DNA of 50,996 nt from Oscillospiraceae bacterium (GTDB lineage: Bacteria > Bacillota > Clostridia > Oscillospirales > Oscillospiraceae), in contig JAFQZI010000129.1 of the NCBI GenBank assembly GCA_017406005.1, positions 1-50,996 of the forward strand. The letters are read 5' to 3'. The position numbers and the translations under genes were made by a program. Shown in pieces: positions 1 through 8,492 of the stretch. Each line of letters begins with the position of its first letter. Positions within the stretch are counted from its first letter, which is position 1. The notes below the pieces were generated by a model that did not search any database, was not told the DNA's origin, and worked only from the letters and a program-made list of their open reading frames with translations.

Positions 1-9
1 ATACATCAT
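1..9 (-). CDS. 5' end of a gene leaving the window on the left
   Basis: On the minus strand a GGAGG motif (positions 16-12) is followed by ATG ATG TAT, so a coding sequence starts at 9 or, with better ribosome-binding spacing, at 6, and continues outside the window. It has its own promoter about 55 bases upstream. Only two or three codons are visible, so no product can be named. Confidence 0.5.
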
Positions 10-60
10 GGCCTCCATGTGCAAGATTTTTGATGGTTTTCAAGCATTTCCCTTGCATAT

Positions 61-69
61 ATTATACCA
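61..69 (-). promoter_or_regulatory. Extended -10 promoter facing the left edge
   Basis: Minus strand TGG followed by TATAAT (66-61) is an extended -10 element; no good -35 hexamer lies 17 bases upstream, as is usual for extended -10 promoters. The predicted start of transcription is near 54 and the leader runs to the ATG at 9/6. An exact 12-base direct repeat (39-50 and 104-115) flanks it. Confidence 0.55.
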
Positions 70-154
70 TGTTGCAGCTGAAAAGTCCCTTATTTCTTAG
101 CTATTCAAGCATTTCTTTTGTTTGCAGTAGACACTAATTATCCTTTCATGGACG

Positions 155-180
155 AAGGGAGGGCACGAATGCCCTCCCTT
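155..180 (-). terminator. Strong hairpin downstream of the NSS transporter
   Basis: Bases 155-165 pair perfectly with 170-180 around a 4-base loop (11 bp, GC-rich core). It lies 33 bases after the stop of the minus-strand transporter. The T-tract on the minus strand is short (TT then CGTCC), so termination may be partial or the hairpin may only stabilise the 3' end. Confidence 0.6.
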
Positions 181-212
181 ACTGATTCTATAGGAGTGAA
201 AAGCTGAACGGA

Positions 213-1748
213 TCAGCCATTGCTCTTTTTGCCGCTTGCCGCAAAGATCCAGAAGATTGCAAGCAGGATTGCGGAAACAACGTACCAGATCATCGGGTTG
301 TGGCCGAAGAAGTCAATCATCTGACCGGCCAGAACGAAGGCCATCACGACGGGAACGACAAACTTCACGCAGACACGATAGAAGGACTTGAAGCCCTCAG
401 AAGGATCGCCGTGGGCGACTTCATCCAGCACCAGATCGGGGCTCTTCTCCCAGCCGATCATCAATGCCATGAGCATGGCGCCGAGAGGCATTGCGATACC
501 TTCAGACCAGCAGTCCATGAAGTCGAGGAAGCAGTCAAGGAAGACAGGAGGTGCGGAAATGCCGAGCAGGCTTGCCGGGCTGAAGTTGGAGCCAAGACCG
601 TCAGCTGCAACGACAACAGCCTCGATGAGGATGAGCAGGGAAACGATGAGAACTTTGCTCTTACGGGTATCGCCCTCACCCTTCTGCAGATCCTTGTCGA
701 TCCAGTGGGCTGCGATGGTTTCCATCAGGGAGATAGCAGAGGAGATAGCAGCGATCAGAACGAGGACATAGAAGATAACGCCGAAGAGAGGTCCGATCTT
801 GCCCATGTTGGTGAACACGTCCTGCAGAGTGACGAAGAGGAGGTTCGGGCCGCCGAGCTTGATCTGGCCAACCGGAGTACCGTTTGCGATGCCGTTTGCA
901 ACAGCAGCGGGGATAACAGCGATACCGGCCATCAGAGCGATTGCAGTATCAGAGATAACAATGATAACAGAGTTCTTTACGAGGTTCTCTTCCTTGCTGA
1001 GGTAGGAGCCGTAGGTCAGGATGGCGCCCATTGCCAGAGACAGGGAGAAGAACATCTGGCCGCCGGCCGTACCAAGAACGCTGACGAGATTCGGGGTGGA
1101 CTCAATGAAGCCGCCCTTTACCGCATAGCCGGGAACGAACATGAACTTGAGGCCTTCAACAGCATTCGGAAGGGTCAGGGAACGGACAATGATGATGAGA
1201 AGCATCACTGCCAGAGCCGGCATACCGACTTTATTGAACTTTTCAATACCGCCGGAAACGCCGCCCTGCACGATAACCATGCAGATGACGATAAACAGAG
1301 TGGTGAAGACAACGCATCCGATCGGGGTGGTCAGCATTGCGCCGAAAACTTCACCGCCGGTCATTGCGACAGCTTCATTACCGAAGCTGAGCTTGGTCAT
1401 GTTCAGAGCGATGTACTGCAGGCAGTAGCCGCCGAGAACGGTGTAGAAGCTCATGATAAAGAAAGGTGCGATTGTTGCGAGCCAGCCGATCCATGCGAAC
1501 TTCTCAGATACCTTTTTATAAGCATCAATCGGGCTGAGCTTTGTCTTACGGCCGACGGCCAATTCGGAGCACATGATAATCATGCCGACGAAGATAGCCA
1601 GGAGCAGGTAGACGATCAGGAAGACAAATCCGCCGCACTTACCCATTTTGTACGGGAAGCCCCAGATGTTGCCCAGACCGACCGCGGAACCTATTGCGGC
1701 CATCAGGAAGCCGAAGTTTGAGCCGAAAGAACTACGTTTGTTGTCCAT
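213..1748 (-). CDS. Sodium-dependent transporter, NSS/SNF family
   Basis: A 511-residue integral membrane protein of the neurotransmitter:sodium symporter family (LeuT fold), expected to import an amino acid or related amine with Na+ at the cytoplasmic membrane. The diagnostic start is visible: SAVGLGNIWGFPYKMG about 20 residues in, the unwound TM1 segment that binds Na+ and substrate, followed by about a dozen hydrophobic segments to the C-terminus. The start at 1748 is chosen because AAAGGAG sits just upstream and the protein begins in the family's usual way; a longer reading from 1832 adds 28 unlikely residues. It is monocistronic, between a terminator-like hairpin downstream and the end of the carboxypeptidase gene upstream. 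Substrate cannot be read from sequence. Confidence 0.93.
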   Translation of the reverse strand: MDNKRSSFGSNFGFLMAAIGSAVGLGNIWGFPYKMGKCGGFVFLIVYLLLAIFVGMIIMCSELAVGRKTKLSPIDAYKKVSEKFAWIGWLATIAPFFIMSFYTVLGGYCLQYIALNMTKLSFGNEAVAMTGGEVFGAMLTTPIGCVVFTTLFIVICMVIVQGGVSGGIEKFNKVGMPALAVMLLIIIVRSLTLPNAVEGLKFMFVPGYAVKGGFIESTPNLVSVLGTAGGQMFFSLSLAMGAILTYGSYLSKEENLVKNSVIIVISDTAIALMAGIAVIPAAVANGIANGTPVGQIKLGGPNLLFVTLQDVFTNMGKIGPLFGVIFYVLVLIAAISSAISLMETIAAHWIDKDLQKGEGDTRKSKVLIVSLLILIEAVVVAADGLGSNFSPASLLGISAPPVFLDCFLDFMDCWSEGIAMPLGAMLMALMIGWEKSPDLVLDEVAHGDPSEGFKSFYRVCVKFVVPVVMAFVLAGQMIDFFGHNPMIWYVVSAILLAIFWIFAASGKKSNG

Positions 1749-1775
1749 AGTTTTTTCTCCTTTTCCAATAAATTC

Positions 1776-1796
1776 CGTTTTGGGAAAAACAAAACG
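1776..1796 (-). promoter_or_regulatory. 5' leader hairpin of the NSS transporter
   Basis: CGTTTTG (1776-1782) and CAAAACG (1790-1796) form a 7-bp stem in the untranslated leader, 28 bases before the start codon. Upstream on the minus strand, TAAAAT near 1806-1811 is a plausible -10 with a poor -35. Function unknown. Confidence 0.3.
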
Positions 1797-1848
1797 ATAC
1801 AGGTATTTTAGCACGCGGCGGTGTTTTTGCATACTGAAAAAGACGAAA

Positions 1849-1875
1849 TTATGTATGAGAATTTCTCATACATAA
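1849..1875 (-). terminator. AT-rich palindromic terminator after the carboxypeptidase gene
   Basis: Thirteen base pairs (1849-1860 plus flank with 1864-1875) around a 3-base loop, seven bases past the carboxypeptidase stop, followed on the minus strand by TTTCGTCTTTTT. Best read as an intrinsic terminator; because the arms are so symmetrical, a protein-binding palindrome upstream of the transporter is the alternative. Confidence 0.55.
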
Positions 1876-1881
1876 CTCTTT

Positions 1882-3276
1882 TTACCTCGGAAATCCGTTT
1901 TGCTGATAGTAGTTGCGGGCGAAGCGCAGAAGGATTTCGGCCTCCTGCCCTCTGTCGGCCCCCGTTTCCGCGCCGAGGAGGCAGAGGATGATCTGATGCG
2001 TCTCTTTTCCGACAGTGACGGGAAGAGAGGCGGATATACAGTAGCCTGCGCGGTTGGTGGAGCCTGTCTTGAGGCCTGTAATGCCCGGCATGTTGAAGAG
2101 GAGCGGATTGGAATTCGCCACCGTGTAGGAAAGGGACGGCATGGAGGCAAAGGCCTGAGAGGTGATTTTTGTGATCTCCGGGAAGGACTTCAGCACATAA
2201 GCGGAAAGCCTGAAAAGATCATAGGCAGACATACGGTTCTGCAGCTTGGCAGGGACGGCCGTATCCGTAAAAATCGGAAGGCCGTTCGGCGTATAGAATT
2301 CCGCGGAGTAAAGACCGAGTTCCTGCGCACGGCTGTTCATCAGGGAGACAAACCTTTCCTCCGAACCGGCAACCAGCTCGGCAACGGCAACCGCTGCCTC
2401 ATTGCTGGAAGCAACCAGCATGGCATCGAGCAGTTCCGAAGCGGGAACCTCCTTCCCGGCTTCCATGAAGATCATGCCGTCGGCCGAACGGGATACCTCT
2501 TCGACATGGGGCGAAATCGTGAACACGGTGTCGTATCCGACCTCTCCCCTCTGTTCCGCCTCGGCAAAGAGAAGGTACGTCATCAGTTTGCTCGTGCTGG
2601 CGATGGAGACCTTTTCGTCATGGTTGAGGGCACAGAGGATCACCCCGGTGTCCGCATCGCCGAGGACGAAACTGCTGAGATAGGCAAAATATCCCTCTGC
2701 CTCAAGCGTAAGGTAGTCAGGCGCGAAAGGACGCTCCGGATAAAGGCGAAAGGCGTTCTCGCCGGTTTTCTCCAGTGTGACATCCAGCATGAGCTGCACG
2801 TCAACCAGGCTCATATAGAGATCGTGCCAGCCTTCACGGAAGGTGTAATACTTTCGGTCGGCGCCGTCGACAAAGATCCGGTTGCGGGAGAACGCAAGCC
2901 AGACTTCCTCGCGGGAGGCGGGAGAATCCTGTGTGATTCCGCTGCCGGCTGTCAGGGCCGGCTGGCCCATCCGGAGGGCGTTATACTCGCCGTCCTGCGC
3001 GGTATTGCCGTAGGTAAAGCTGAACTGCTTTGCCGTACCGTCCAGAGCGGAAGAGAGATCCGCCAGGGAGAGGTAGATGTTGTTCTCGTAATTGGCATCA
3101 TAGGCGCGCACGGCAGAAGCCCTGTCCCCGACGTACAACGTGAGGGAAAGCGGACGGAGAAAGTGATAATCCACCGCAAAGGCAGCACCTGAACCGGCAA
3201 CAAGCAGCAGCGCACAGAGCAGAAAGGAAACCGCTGCGCGCACGACAGACCTGCGGGAGTGCAGAGAATGCTTCAT
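1882..3276 (-). CDS. Serine-type D-Ala-D-Ala carboxypeptidase (peptidase S11)
   Basis: A 464-residue exported low-molecular-weight penicillin-binding protein that trims the terminal D-Ala of peptidoglycan stem peptides. It has an N-terminal signal segment (about 13-35, ending near AFA-VDY) and the three S11 active-site motifs in order: S227-T-S-K230, S290-S-N292 and K403-T-G405. It differs from plain DacA/DacF in an extra domain at about 40-190, whose strand pattern resembles the copper-amine-oxidase N-terminal-like modules of Clostridia. The ATG at 3276 overlaps the stop of the FAH-family gene by four bases (ATGA), so translation is coupled; it is the last gene of the rhomboid-FAH-carboxypeptidase operon. 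Confidence 0.93.
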   Translation of the reverse strand: MKHSLHSRRSVVRAAVSFLLCALLLVAGSGAAFAVDYHFLRPLSLTLYVGDRASAVRAYDANYENNIYLSLADLSSALDGTAKQFSFTYGNTAQDGEYNALRMGQPALTAGSGITQDSPASREEVWLAFSRNRIFVDGADRKYYTFREGWHDLYMSLVDVQLMLDVTLEKTGENAFRLYPERPFAPDYLTLEAEGYFAYLSSFVLGDADTGVILCALNHDEKVSIASTSKLMTYLLFAEAEQRGEVGYDTVFTISPHVEEVSRSADGMIFMEAGKEVPASELLDAMLVASSNEAAVAVAELVAGSEERFVSLMNSRAQELGLYSAEFYTPNGLPIFTDTAVPAKLQNRMSAYDLFRLSAYVLKSFPEITKITSQAFASMPSLSYTVANSNPLLFNMPGITGLKTGSTNRAGYCISASLPVTVGKETHQIILCLLGAETGADRGQEAEILLRFARNYYQQNGFPR

Positions 3277-4100
3277 TTCATCCGGTTGGTGAGGCGGCCG
3301 ATGCCCTCTATCTCGACATCGACGACATCTCCTTTTTTCAGCCAGGTCTTCCCGCCTTCGAGAGCAACGCCGCTCGGTGTGCCGGTAAAGATGAGATCTC
3401 CCGGTTCGAGGCAGATATACTTGGAAGCATAGCTGACGATATCGGTGCAGGAGAAGATCATATCAGAGGTTGTGCCGTCCTGGCGGAGTTCTCCGTTAAC
3501 ATAACTCCTGATCTTCTTCCCTTCTTCGGGGTGATAGCCTTCAGCGGTAAGGATGAACGGGCCGCAGGGGCCGAACCCCGGCATGGTCTTGCCGATCAGC
3601 CACTGGCCGCTGCGCATCTGCGGATCACGGCAGGAAACGTCATTCCCGCAGGAATAGCCGAAGATATAGTCCTGCGCCTTTTCCGGAGCCACGCCCCACG
3701 CCTTTTTACCGATGACGATGACAAGCTCGGCCTCATAGTCATACGTTGTCTCCCAGGGAGGGAGCTCAACTTCCGCATCGGCCGGTGCAAGGGCATCGGA
3801 ATATTTGGAAAAGAGGGCCGGCGAATCATAGGTCTTCATATGGGTGTTGTCCGCATGGCGCTGATAATTGAGCCCGACACAGACGATTTTGCACGGGTGG
3901 TTTACCACATTGGCGAAAACAGGATTTTCGACCGTGGGAAGGGCCGGGCAGAGGAACCGGGCAGCCTCTTCAGCGGCGTTTTTTTCAATCAGCTCCTCCA
4001 TGGTAAGGGGAAAGCCGGCTGCGGTGAGGTCTTTAAGGCCGGAACCGTCGTCCGCGGCGAGATGGATGGCGCCGTCGATAAGAATGTTGGCAAATTTCAT
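3273..4100 (-). CDS. Fumarylacetoacetate hydrolase (FAH) family protein
   Basis: A 275-residue cytoplasmic enzyme of the FAH superfamily, whose members hydrolyse, decarboxylate or isomerise 2-oxo/2-hydroxy diene acids with a bound Mg2+/Mn2+. Visible family signatures are CVGLNYQRHA, YDYEAELVIVIG (acidic metal ligands), GNDVSCRD and the C-terminal GDLIFTGTPSGV. Start 4100 is preceded by AAAGGA at good spacing; a longer frame from 4178 would overlap the upstream gene deeply and is rejected. It lies 14 bases after the rhomboid-like gene and shares ATGA with the carboxypeptidase. No pathway genes accompany it, so the substrate is open; annotation as a specific hydratase or isomerase would be over-reading. 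Confidence 0.88.
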   Translation of the reverse strand: MKFANILIDGAIHLAADDGSGLKDLTAAGFPLTMEELIEKNAAEEAARFLCPALPTVENPVFANVVNHPCKIVCVGLNYQRHADNTHMKTYDSPALFSKYSDALAPADAEVELPPWETTYDYEAELVIVIGKKAWGVAPEKAQDYIFGYSCGNDVSCRDPQMRSGQWLIGKTMPGFGPCGPFILTAEGYHPEEGKKIRSYVNGELRQDGTTSDMIFSCTDIVSYASKYICLEPGDLIFTGTPSGVALEGGKTWLKKGDVVDVEIEGIGRLTNRMK

Positions 4101-4114
4101 TTTTCTATCCTTTC

Positions 4115-4939
4115 TCATTCCGTAAAGTGGATATGGCTGTTGATGTGATCCTGGCAGAAGCAATGGTAACCGACGCATTTGGAGCAGTAGCGGAACTCAA
4201 GGTCCGGGTAGTCCGTATCCGTGCGGCCGCAGACCGCACATTTGTGCCGATAAAGGCTGGAGGCCTGTTCGCGGCGGATCTTCTTCGCCGCCCTCTGGAA
4301 GTTGATGGTGGTATTGCTCTTTTTGAAAATCCCGAACATGCGGAGCAGATCATCTCCGCAGAAGAGGAAGAAGTTCAGAATGGCCACCACAGGGATCAGG
4401 TTTGCAGGGAAAGGCAGGGAAAAGACACCGAAGAGGAAGAACACGGCGTCCACCAGAGCAAGCCACTTCATCTTGACAGGGATAATGAAGAACAGCAGCA
4501 CCTGCATATCCGGGAAGAGGGCGGCAAAGGAAAAGAACATGGAGAGATAGATATACTTCGCCGTAAGGCTGATTGGTATGCCGGCTATAAAATACACGAG
4601 AAAGCCGTACAGAACGGTGAGGATGACTCCGGAGAAGAAATAGATATTGAACCTGGCCGTCCCCCACTGTCGCTCGAGTGTGGTGCCGATGAAGTAATAG
4701 AAATAGAACGCGATGAGGGCAAGGAAACTAGTACTCGGCGGGATAAATACAAAGGAGATCAGCCGCCAGACATGCCCGTGGAGAATATAGTAGGGATTGA
4801 AGGTCATATACGGGAGAATGCGCGGATTGACCATATTGAGCAGCCACATAACGGCACTGGCGATCGTCAGATACCGCATCAGGTTCGGGATGCCGAAATC
4901 CGGATGCTTCACACAAAAGATGTCAATCTTTTTTCTCAT
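4115..4939 (-). CDS. Rhomboid-like membrane protein with C-terminal zinc ribbon, catalytic serine motif missing
   Basis: A 274-residue protein with about six hydrophobic segments. HGHVWRLISFVF near residue 55-66 corresponds to the GxxWRLxTxxF loop at the start of rhomboid proteases, followed by the expected TM packing, but where a protease has GxSG the sequence reads YIYLSMFFSF: no catalytic serine dyad is evident. The last ~45 residues hold CAVCG, then YCSKCVGYHCFCQDH, enough Cys/His for a zinc ribbon on the cytoplasmic side. It is therefore probably a pseudo-protease, perhaps a derlin-like membrane-protein handler. AAGGAGG precedes the ATG at 4939; it heads the operon with the FAH enzyme and carboxypeptidase. 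Confidence 0.8.
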   Translation of the reverse strand: MRKKIDIFCVKHPDFGIPNLMRYLTIASAVMWLLNMVNPRILPYMTFNPYYILHGHVWRLISFVFIPPSTSFLALIAFYFYYFIGTTLERQWGTARFNIYFFSGVILTVLYGFLVYFIAGIPISLTAKYIYLSMFFSFAALFPDMQVLLFFIIPVKMKWLALVDAVFFLFGVFSLPFPANLIPVVAILNFFLFCGDDLLRMFGIFKKSNTTINFQRAAKKIRREQASSLYRHKCAVCGRTDTDYPDLEFRYCSKCVGYHCFCQDHINSHIHFTE

Positions 4940-5058
4940 GAATCTTCCTCCTTGAGGGATAAAATCTTATGCTTATCATACTATCTCCGAGAGAATATTT
5001 CTATAAAATATTTGTAAATTAGAGGAAAAAATGCCTTTTCTTTGATCCCGTCTTGTGC

Positions 5059-5064
5059 TACTAT
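5059..5064 (+). promoter_or_regulatory. Candidate -10 element for rlmB
   Basis: TACTAT at 5059-5064 with TTTTCT 17 bases upstream would start transcription at about 5071, two or three bases before the rlmB ATG. No Shine-Dalgarno sequence precedes that ATG, so a leaderless transcript is possible. The -35 match is weak. Confidence 0.35.
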
Positions 5065-5073
5065 TAGAGCACT

Positions 5074-5844
5074 ATGGAAAAGAATGACTATGAACTGAAA
5101 AATGAAATCATAGAAGGCAGAAACGCCGTGATCGAGGCACTGCGTGCTGAGCGGAGCATCGACAAGATCTACATCAACAAAGGGGATGTGGACAAGACAC
5201 TCGGGCACATTGCCTCAAAAGCCAGAGATGCGGGAATCGTTGTGGTGGAGTGCGACAGGCGGAAGCTCGATTTTATGTCCGTCACCAAGGCGCATCAGGG
5301 CGTTATTGCCGTATGCGCGGTGCGTGACTACTGCTCTGTCGACGAGATCCTTGCGCTGGCGAAAGAGCGCGGAGAGGATCCTTTCGTCATCGTCTGCGAT
5401 GAGATCAGCGATCCGCATAACCTGGGTGCGATCATCCGGAGTGCGGAATGCGCCGGGGCACACGGCCTGATCATTCCCAAACGCCGCAGTGCAGGCCTCA
5501 CGGCCATTGTGGACAAGGCATCCGCCGGAGCCGCTGAGCATACAAGAATCGCGCGCGTGGCAAATATCCCCGCAGCGCTGAAAGAACTGAAAGAGCGCGG
5601 CCTCTGGGTGTACGGTACGGCTGCCGACGGCAAAAACGATCTCTGGCACACGGATTTTTCCGGGCCGGTAGCGCTGGTGATCGGCTCTGAGGGGGACGGG
5701 ATGGGCCGCCTTGTGCGGGAGTGCTGCGACTTTATCGTAAGCCTTCCGATGAGGGGGCAGATCAGCTCGCTCAACGCATCGAATGCGGCAGCGATCACCA
5801 TGTATGAGATTTTGAGGCAGAGGATGGAAAAATCGGATGGATAA
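5074..5844 (+). CDS. rlmB: 23S rRNA (guanosine-2'-O-)-methyltransferase, TrmH/SpoU family
   Basis: A 256-residue SPOUT methyltransferase expected to methylate the ribose of a 23S rRNA guanosine (RlmB/TrmH family) using AdoMet. An N-terminal L30e-like substrate domain begins IIEGRNAVIEALRAERSID; the catalytic SPOUT domain shows motif 1 (DPHNLGAIIRSAECAG), motif 2 (VIGSEGDGMGR) and motif 3 (LPMRGQISSLNASNAAAI), which form the AdoMet-binding knot. The ATG at 5074 is the only reasonable start but lacks a ribosome binding site. The stop overlaps the start of the next gene by eight bases, so the two are translated as one unit. Some family members act on tRNA instead; the N-terminal domain favours RlmB. 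Confidence 0.93.
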   Translation: MEKNDYELKNEIIEGRNAVIEALRAERSIDKIYINKGDVDKTLGHIASKARDAGIVVVECDRRKLDFMSVTKAHQGVIAVCAVRDYCSVDEILALAKERGEDPFVIVCDEISDPHNLGAIIRSAECAGAHGLIIPKRRSAGLTAIVDKASAGAAEHTRIARVANIPAALKELKERGLWVYGTAADGKNDLWHTDFSGPVALVIGSEGDGMGRLVRECCDFIVSLPMRGQISSLNASNAAAITMYEILRQRMEKSDG

Positions 5845-8488
5845 CGAACCTTTCAACAATCTGCTGGATCTGGACGATTTTAACGAGATCTATGCCTCTA
5901 TCTACGGGGAACTCAGCGCGGCAGACGAAGATGATCCGGACAGGGCATTCGAAACGGAGGGCACTTCCGTAGATGAGGCGATCCTCGGTCTCAGCAGCGC
6001 TGAACCCGACAGGTTCGCCGACAGAATACCGGCCGCCGTAACAGAAGATGCCCAGAAAACCATGTCTGAGGAGGATCTTTTTGCGAAAGCGGAGGATTCC
6101 TTCGCTGCAAAAGAGGAAGCGCCTGCACCGCAGCCAAAGCCCGCTCCGGAACCGCCGGCAGCGGAGGATATCAGCTTTGACCCGCGCTTCAATATAGACC
6201 GGGATTCCAAAGGCAGAAAACGCAGGGGGTTTTCCTATAACGGGAAGACCGTCAGCTCCGGGCAGGACCCGAATTACCGGCCGCATGAAAACCCGAAATA
6301 CGAAGAGCTGAAAGCCTCGTATACGGAGTATGAGGATGAGGCTTTCAACCGGCTGTTCTCCGAAGCGGAGGCTGCACCGGAGGAGCCGGTTCCCGCGAAG
6401 AAGAGATTCGGGTTTTTCCGCAGAAAAGAAAAGGAACCCGAACCGCCTCCCTTTGAAGGCGTCGATCTGCCGGCCGCAGAAGATTTCTCTGAACCGGCGG
6501 ACAGTGATACTATTGAGCAGGATGAGCCGGAATCGGCAGACGGGATTTCTTTGGAACAGGAAGAACTGTTCCCGGAAAGGGAATCAGCGCTGTATGAACC
6601 CGATGCTCCCGAAGAGGTCGATGCAGAAGCGAGAGCAGGGAAATTCAGATTCCGCTTTCAGCACTTCACAAAGGAAGCTGATGAGCTTACCCCGGAAGAG
6701 GAGGCCTCCTTTGCACAGGATACCGGCGATGAGCCTTCTTCCGCATCCTTCGGCAAATTCCTCACCTCGCGTGTGGCAGGCATTATCCTGAAGCTGAGAG
6801 GGAACGTCCCCTTTATTTCACATGCGGGCACTATGGCCGAAGAGGAAGAAGACCTCGGCGAGGAGCTGCCGGTTATGGCTGCATCCAGCTACTATTCCGC
6901 ACAGATCTATTCGCTGCGTCTCCGGACGAGACTTGCTTTTATCCTCTGGTTTATCCTGACGTATCTGTCCCTCGGGCTGCCGATCCCGGGCATGTTGCAG
7001 TATCTGCCCGTTAAGGTGGCTACCTGCATGGCACTGCAGCTCACGATCATGATCCTCGGGCTCGAACAGGTGACCAATGCCGTCACCAACCTGTTCCGAA
7101 AGAAGTTCGGCGCCGATGCGCTTGCCGTGCTCTCCTGTCTCCTGACGGTTTTCGACGGGGTTGCCGTACTGAATGCAAGGAACGTTTATGCTCATGTTCC
7201 GCTGTTTGCGGTTTCTTCGCTTTCGCTGCTCGGCGTGATGCTTTCTTCGCTGCTCAGCGCGAGAGGCCTGCGCAAGGCGCTGCGCGTGCCGGCAATCGGC
7301 AAACAGGTTTACTGCGTGACAGCGGAGACCAACGTGACCGGACAGGACATCACCATTCTGAAGTCCGCGCGCCCAACCACAGGTTTTGTCAGACGGATCG
7401 AAGAAGCGCCCATTGATGAGACGGTCTTCCGGAAACTCTCCCCGCTCGTTTTCCTGGCCGCACTGGTGCTGAGCATCGTCACCGTTATCGTCAAGAGAAG
7501 CCCGGCGAATATCCTCTATTTCTTCTCCTCAATTCTGGCTCCGGCTGTTCCCTTTACGGCACTGCTCGGCTTCGCGCTTCCTTTCTTTGTCGGATCGAAC
7601 CGCATTTTCGGCAGCGGGGCCGCACTGGCAGGCTGGTCCGGCATCAGTGACATCGGAAACAGCAAAAACCTGATTGTGACAGACCGCGATCTTTTCCCTG
7701 CGGAAAACATTGAAATTGAAAACGTCCGCATTTTTGCGGATTACGATGCAGACAAGGTTATCACCTATGCGGGGAGCCTGATCCTGGTATCCAAATGCGG
7801 ACTTGCGCCGGCCTTTTCCAAGCTGATGATGGAAAACGAGTGCGCCCCGGTGCGGATCGACAATCTTGCTTTCCTCGCGGGCGGCGGCATCAAAGGGATG
7901 GCGGAAGGGCACACGGTGCTGTGCGGCGGCAGCGATGTTATGCGGCTGATGAACGTACGCATCCCCTACCGGCTGGTAAGCCCAACGACCGTTCTGCTGG
8001 CAATTGACGGCGTGCTCTACGGGATTTTCAACATCAAGTACACGCCGGATCCGAAAGTCAGAAAGGCGCTGGTCAGCCTGATGCGCTCCAACCGGCATGC
8101 GATTTTTGCCATCCGGGACTTCAACATTACGCCGGAATTTATCCGGGACTGCTTTGACGTTGCCACGGACGGTTATGACTTCCCGCCCTATACGGAGCGC
8201 TTTCCGATCTCCGAAGCAAAGCCCTCGGAGGACAGCCTGGTTGCTGCAGTGGTCTGCCGCGAGGGGCTGGGACCTTTGACCGACGTGGCGGATACCGGAA
8301 GGAGCATTTTCGTCGTCTCGCGCATCAACACGCTGATTTCAGCCGCGGCTTCAGTGCTCGCTCTGCTGTTCTCCTTCGTCCGCCTGACGGTATACGGTTC
8401 AGCAGGCGTCGGAACAGGCCTTCTGGTCATGCTTCTGTTCGCACTGCCGGTGATGATCCTCGGGCTGTTTACTACTTCTGTGAATTAA
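5837..8488 (+). CDS. Degenerate P-type ATPase-like membrane protein with acidic N-terminal tail
   Basis: An 883-residue protein I cannot match to a named family. Residues 1 to about 350 are acidic, proline-rich and probably disordered. From about 365 there are several hydrophobic helices. The second half follows the plan of a P1-type ATPase: paired helices containing APAVPFTALLGFALPF where metal pumps have the CPC helix, then ISDIGNSKNLIVTDRDLFP, where the phosphorylation loop DKTGT should be (Asp616 kept, KTGT replaced), an N-domain-like GGGIKGMAEGHTVLCGG, and VLLAIDGVLYGIFNIKYTPDPKVRKAL like the actuator/P-domain hinge. TGDN and GDGxND motifs are absent. It should not hydrolyse ATP by the normal cycle. 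It overlaps rlmB by eight bases and ends at a strong terminator. Confidence 0.75.
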   Translation: MDNEPFNNLLDLDDFNEIYASIYGELSAADEDDPDRAFETEGTSVDEAILGLSSAEPDRFADRIPAAVTEDAQKTMSEEDLFAKAEDSFAAKEEAPAPQPKPAPEPPAAEDISFDPRFNIDRDSKGRKRRGFSYNGKTVSSGQDPNYRPHENPKYEELKASYTEYEDEAFNRLFSEAEAAPEEPVPAKKRFGFFRRKEKEPEPPPFEGVDLPAAEDFSEPADSDTIEQDEPESADGISLEQEELFPERESALYEPDAPEEVDAEARAGKFRFRFQHFTKEADELTPEEEASFAQDTGDEPSSASFGKFLTSRVAGIILKLRGNVPFISHAGTMAEEEEDLGEELPVMAASSYYSAQIYSLRLRTRLAFILWFILTYLSLGLPIPGMLQYLPVKVATCMALQLTIMILGLEQVTNAVTNLFRKKFGADALAVLSCLLTVFDGVAVLNARNVYAHVPLFAVSSLSLLGVMLSSLLSARGLRKALRVPAIGKQVYCVTAETNVTGQDITILKSARPTTGFVRRIEEAPIDETVFRKLSPLVFLAALVLSIVTVIVKRSPANILYFFSSILAPAVPFTALLGFALPFFVGSNRIFGSGAALAGWSGISDIGNSKNLIVTDRDLFPAENIEIENVRIFADYDADKVITYAGSLILVSKCGLAPAFSKLMMENECAPVRIDNLAFLAGGGIKGMAEGHTVLCGGSDVMRLMNVRIPYRLVSPTTVLLAIDGVLYGIFNIKYTPDPKVRKALVSLMRSNRHAIFAIRDFNITPEFIRDCFDVATDGYDFPPYTERFPISEAKPSEDSLVAAVVCREGLGPLTDVADTGRSIFVVSRINTLISAAASVLALLFSFVRLTVYGSAGVGTGLLVMLLFALPVMILGLFTTSVN

Positions 8489-8492
8489 AATT

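Noticed and set aside
300-1721. Long open frame on the plus strand opposite the NSS transporter
   Set aside because: It is an antisense frame of a well-recognised gene with low-complexity His/Asp/Glu composition and no ribosome site.
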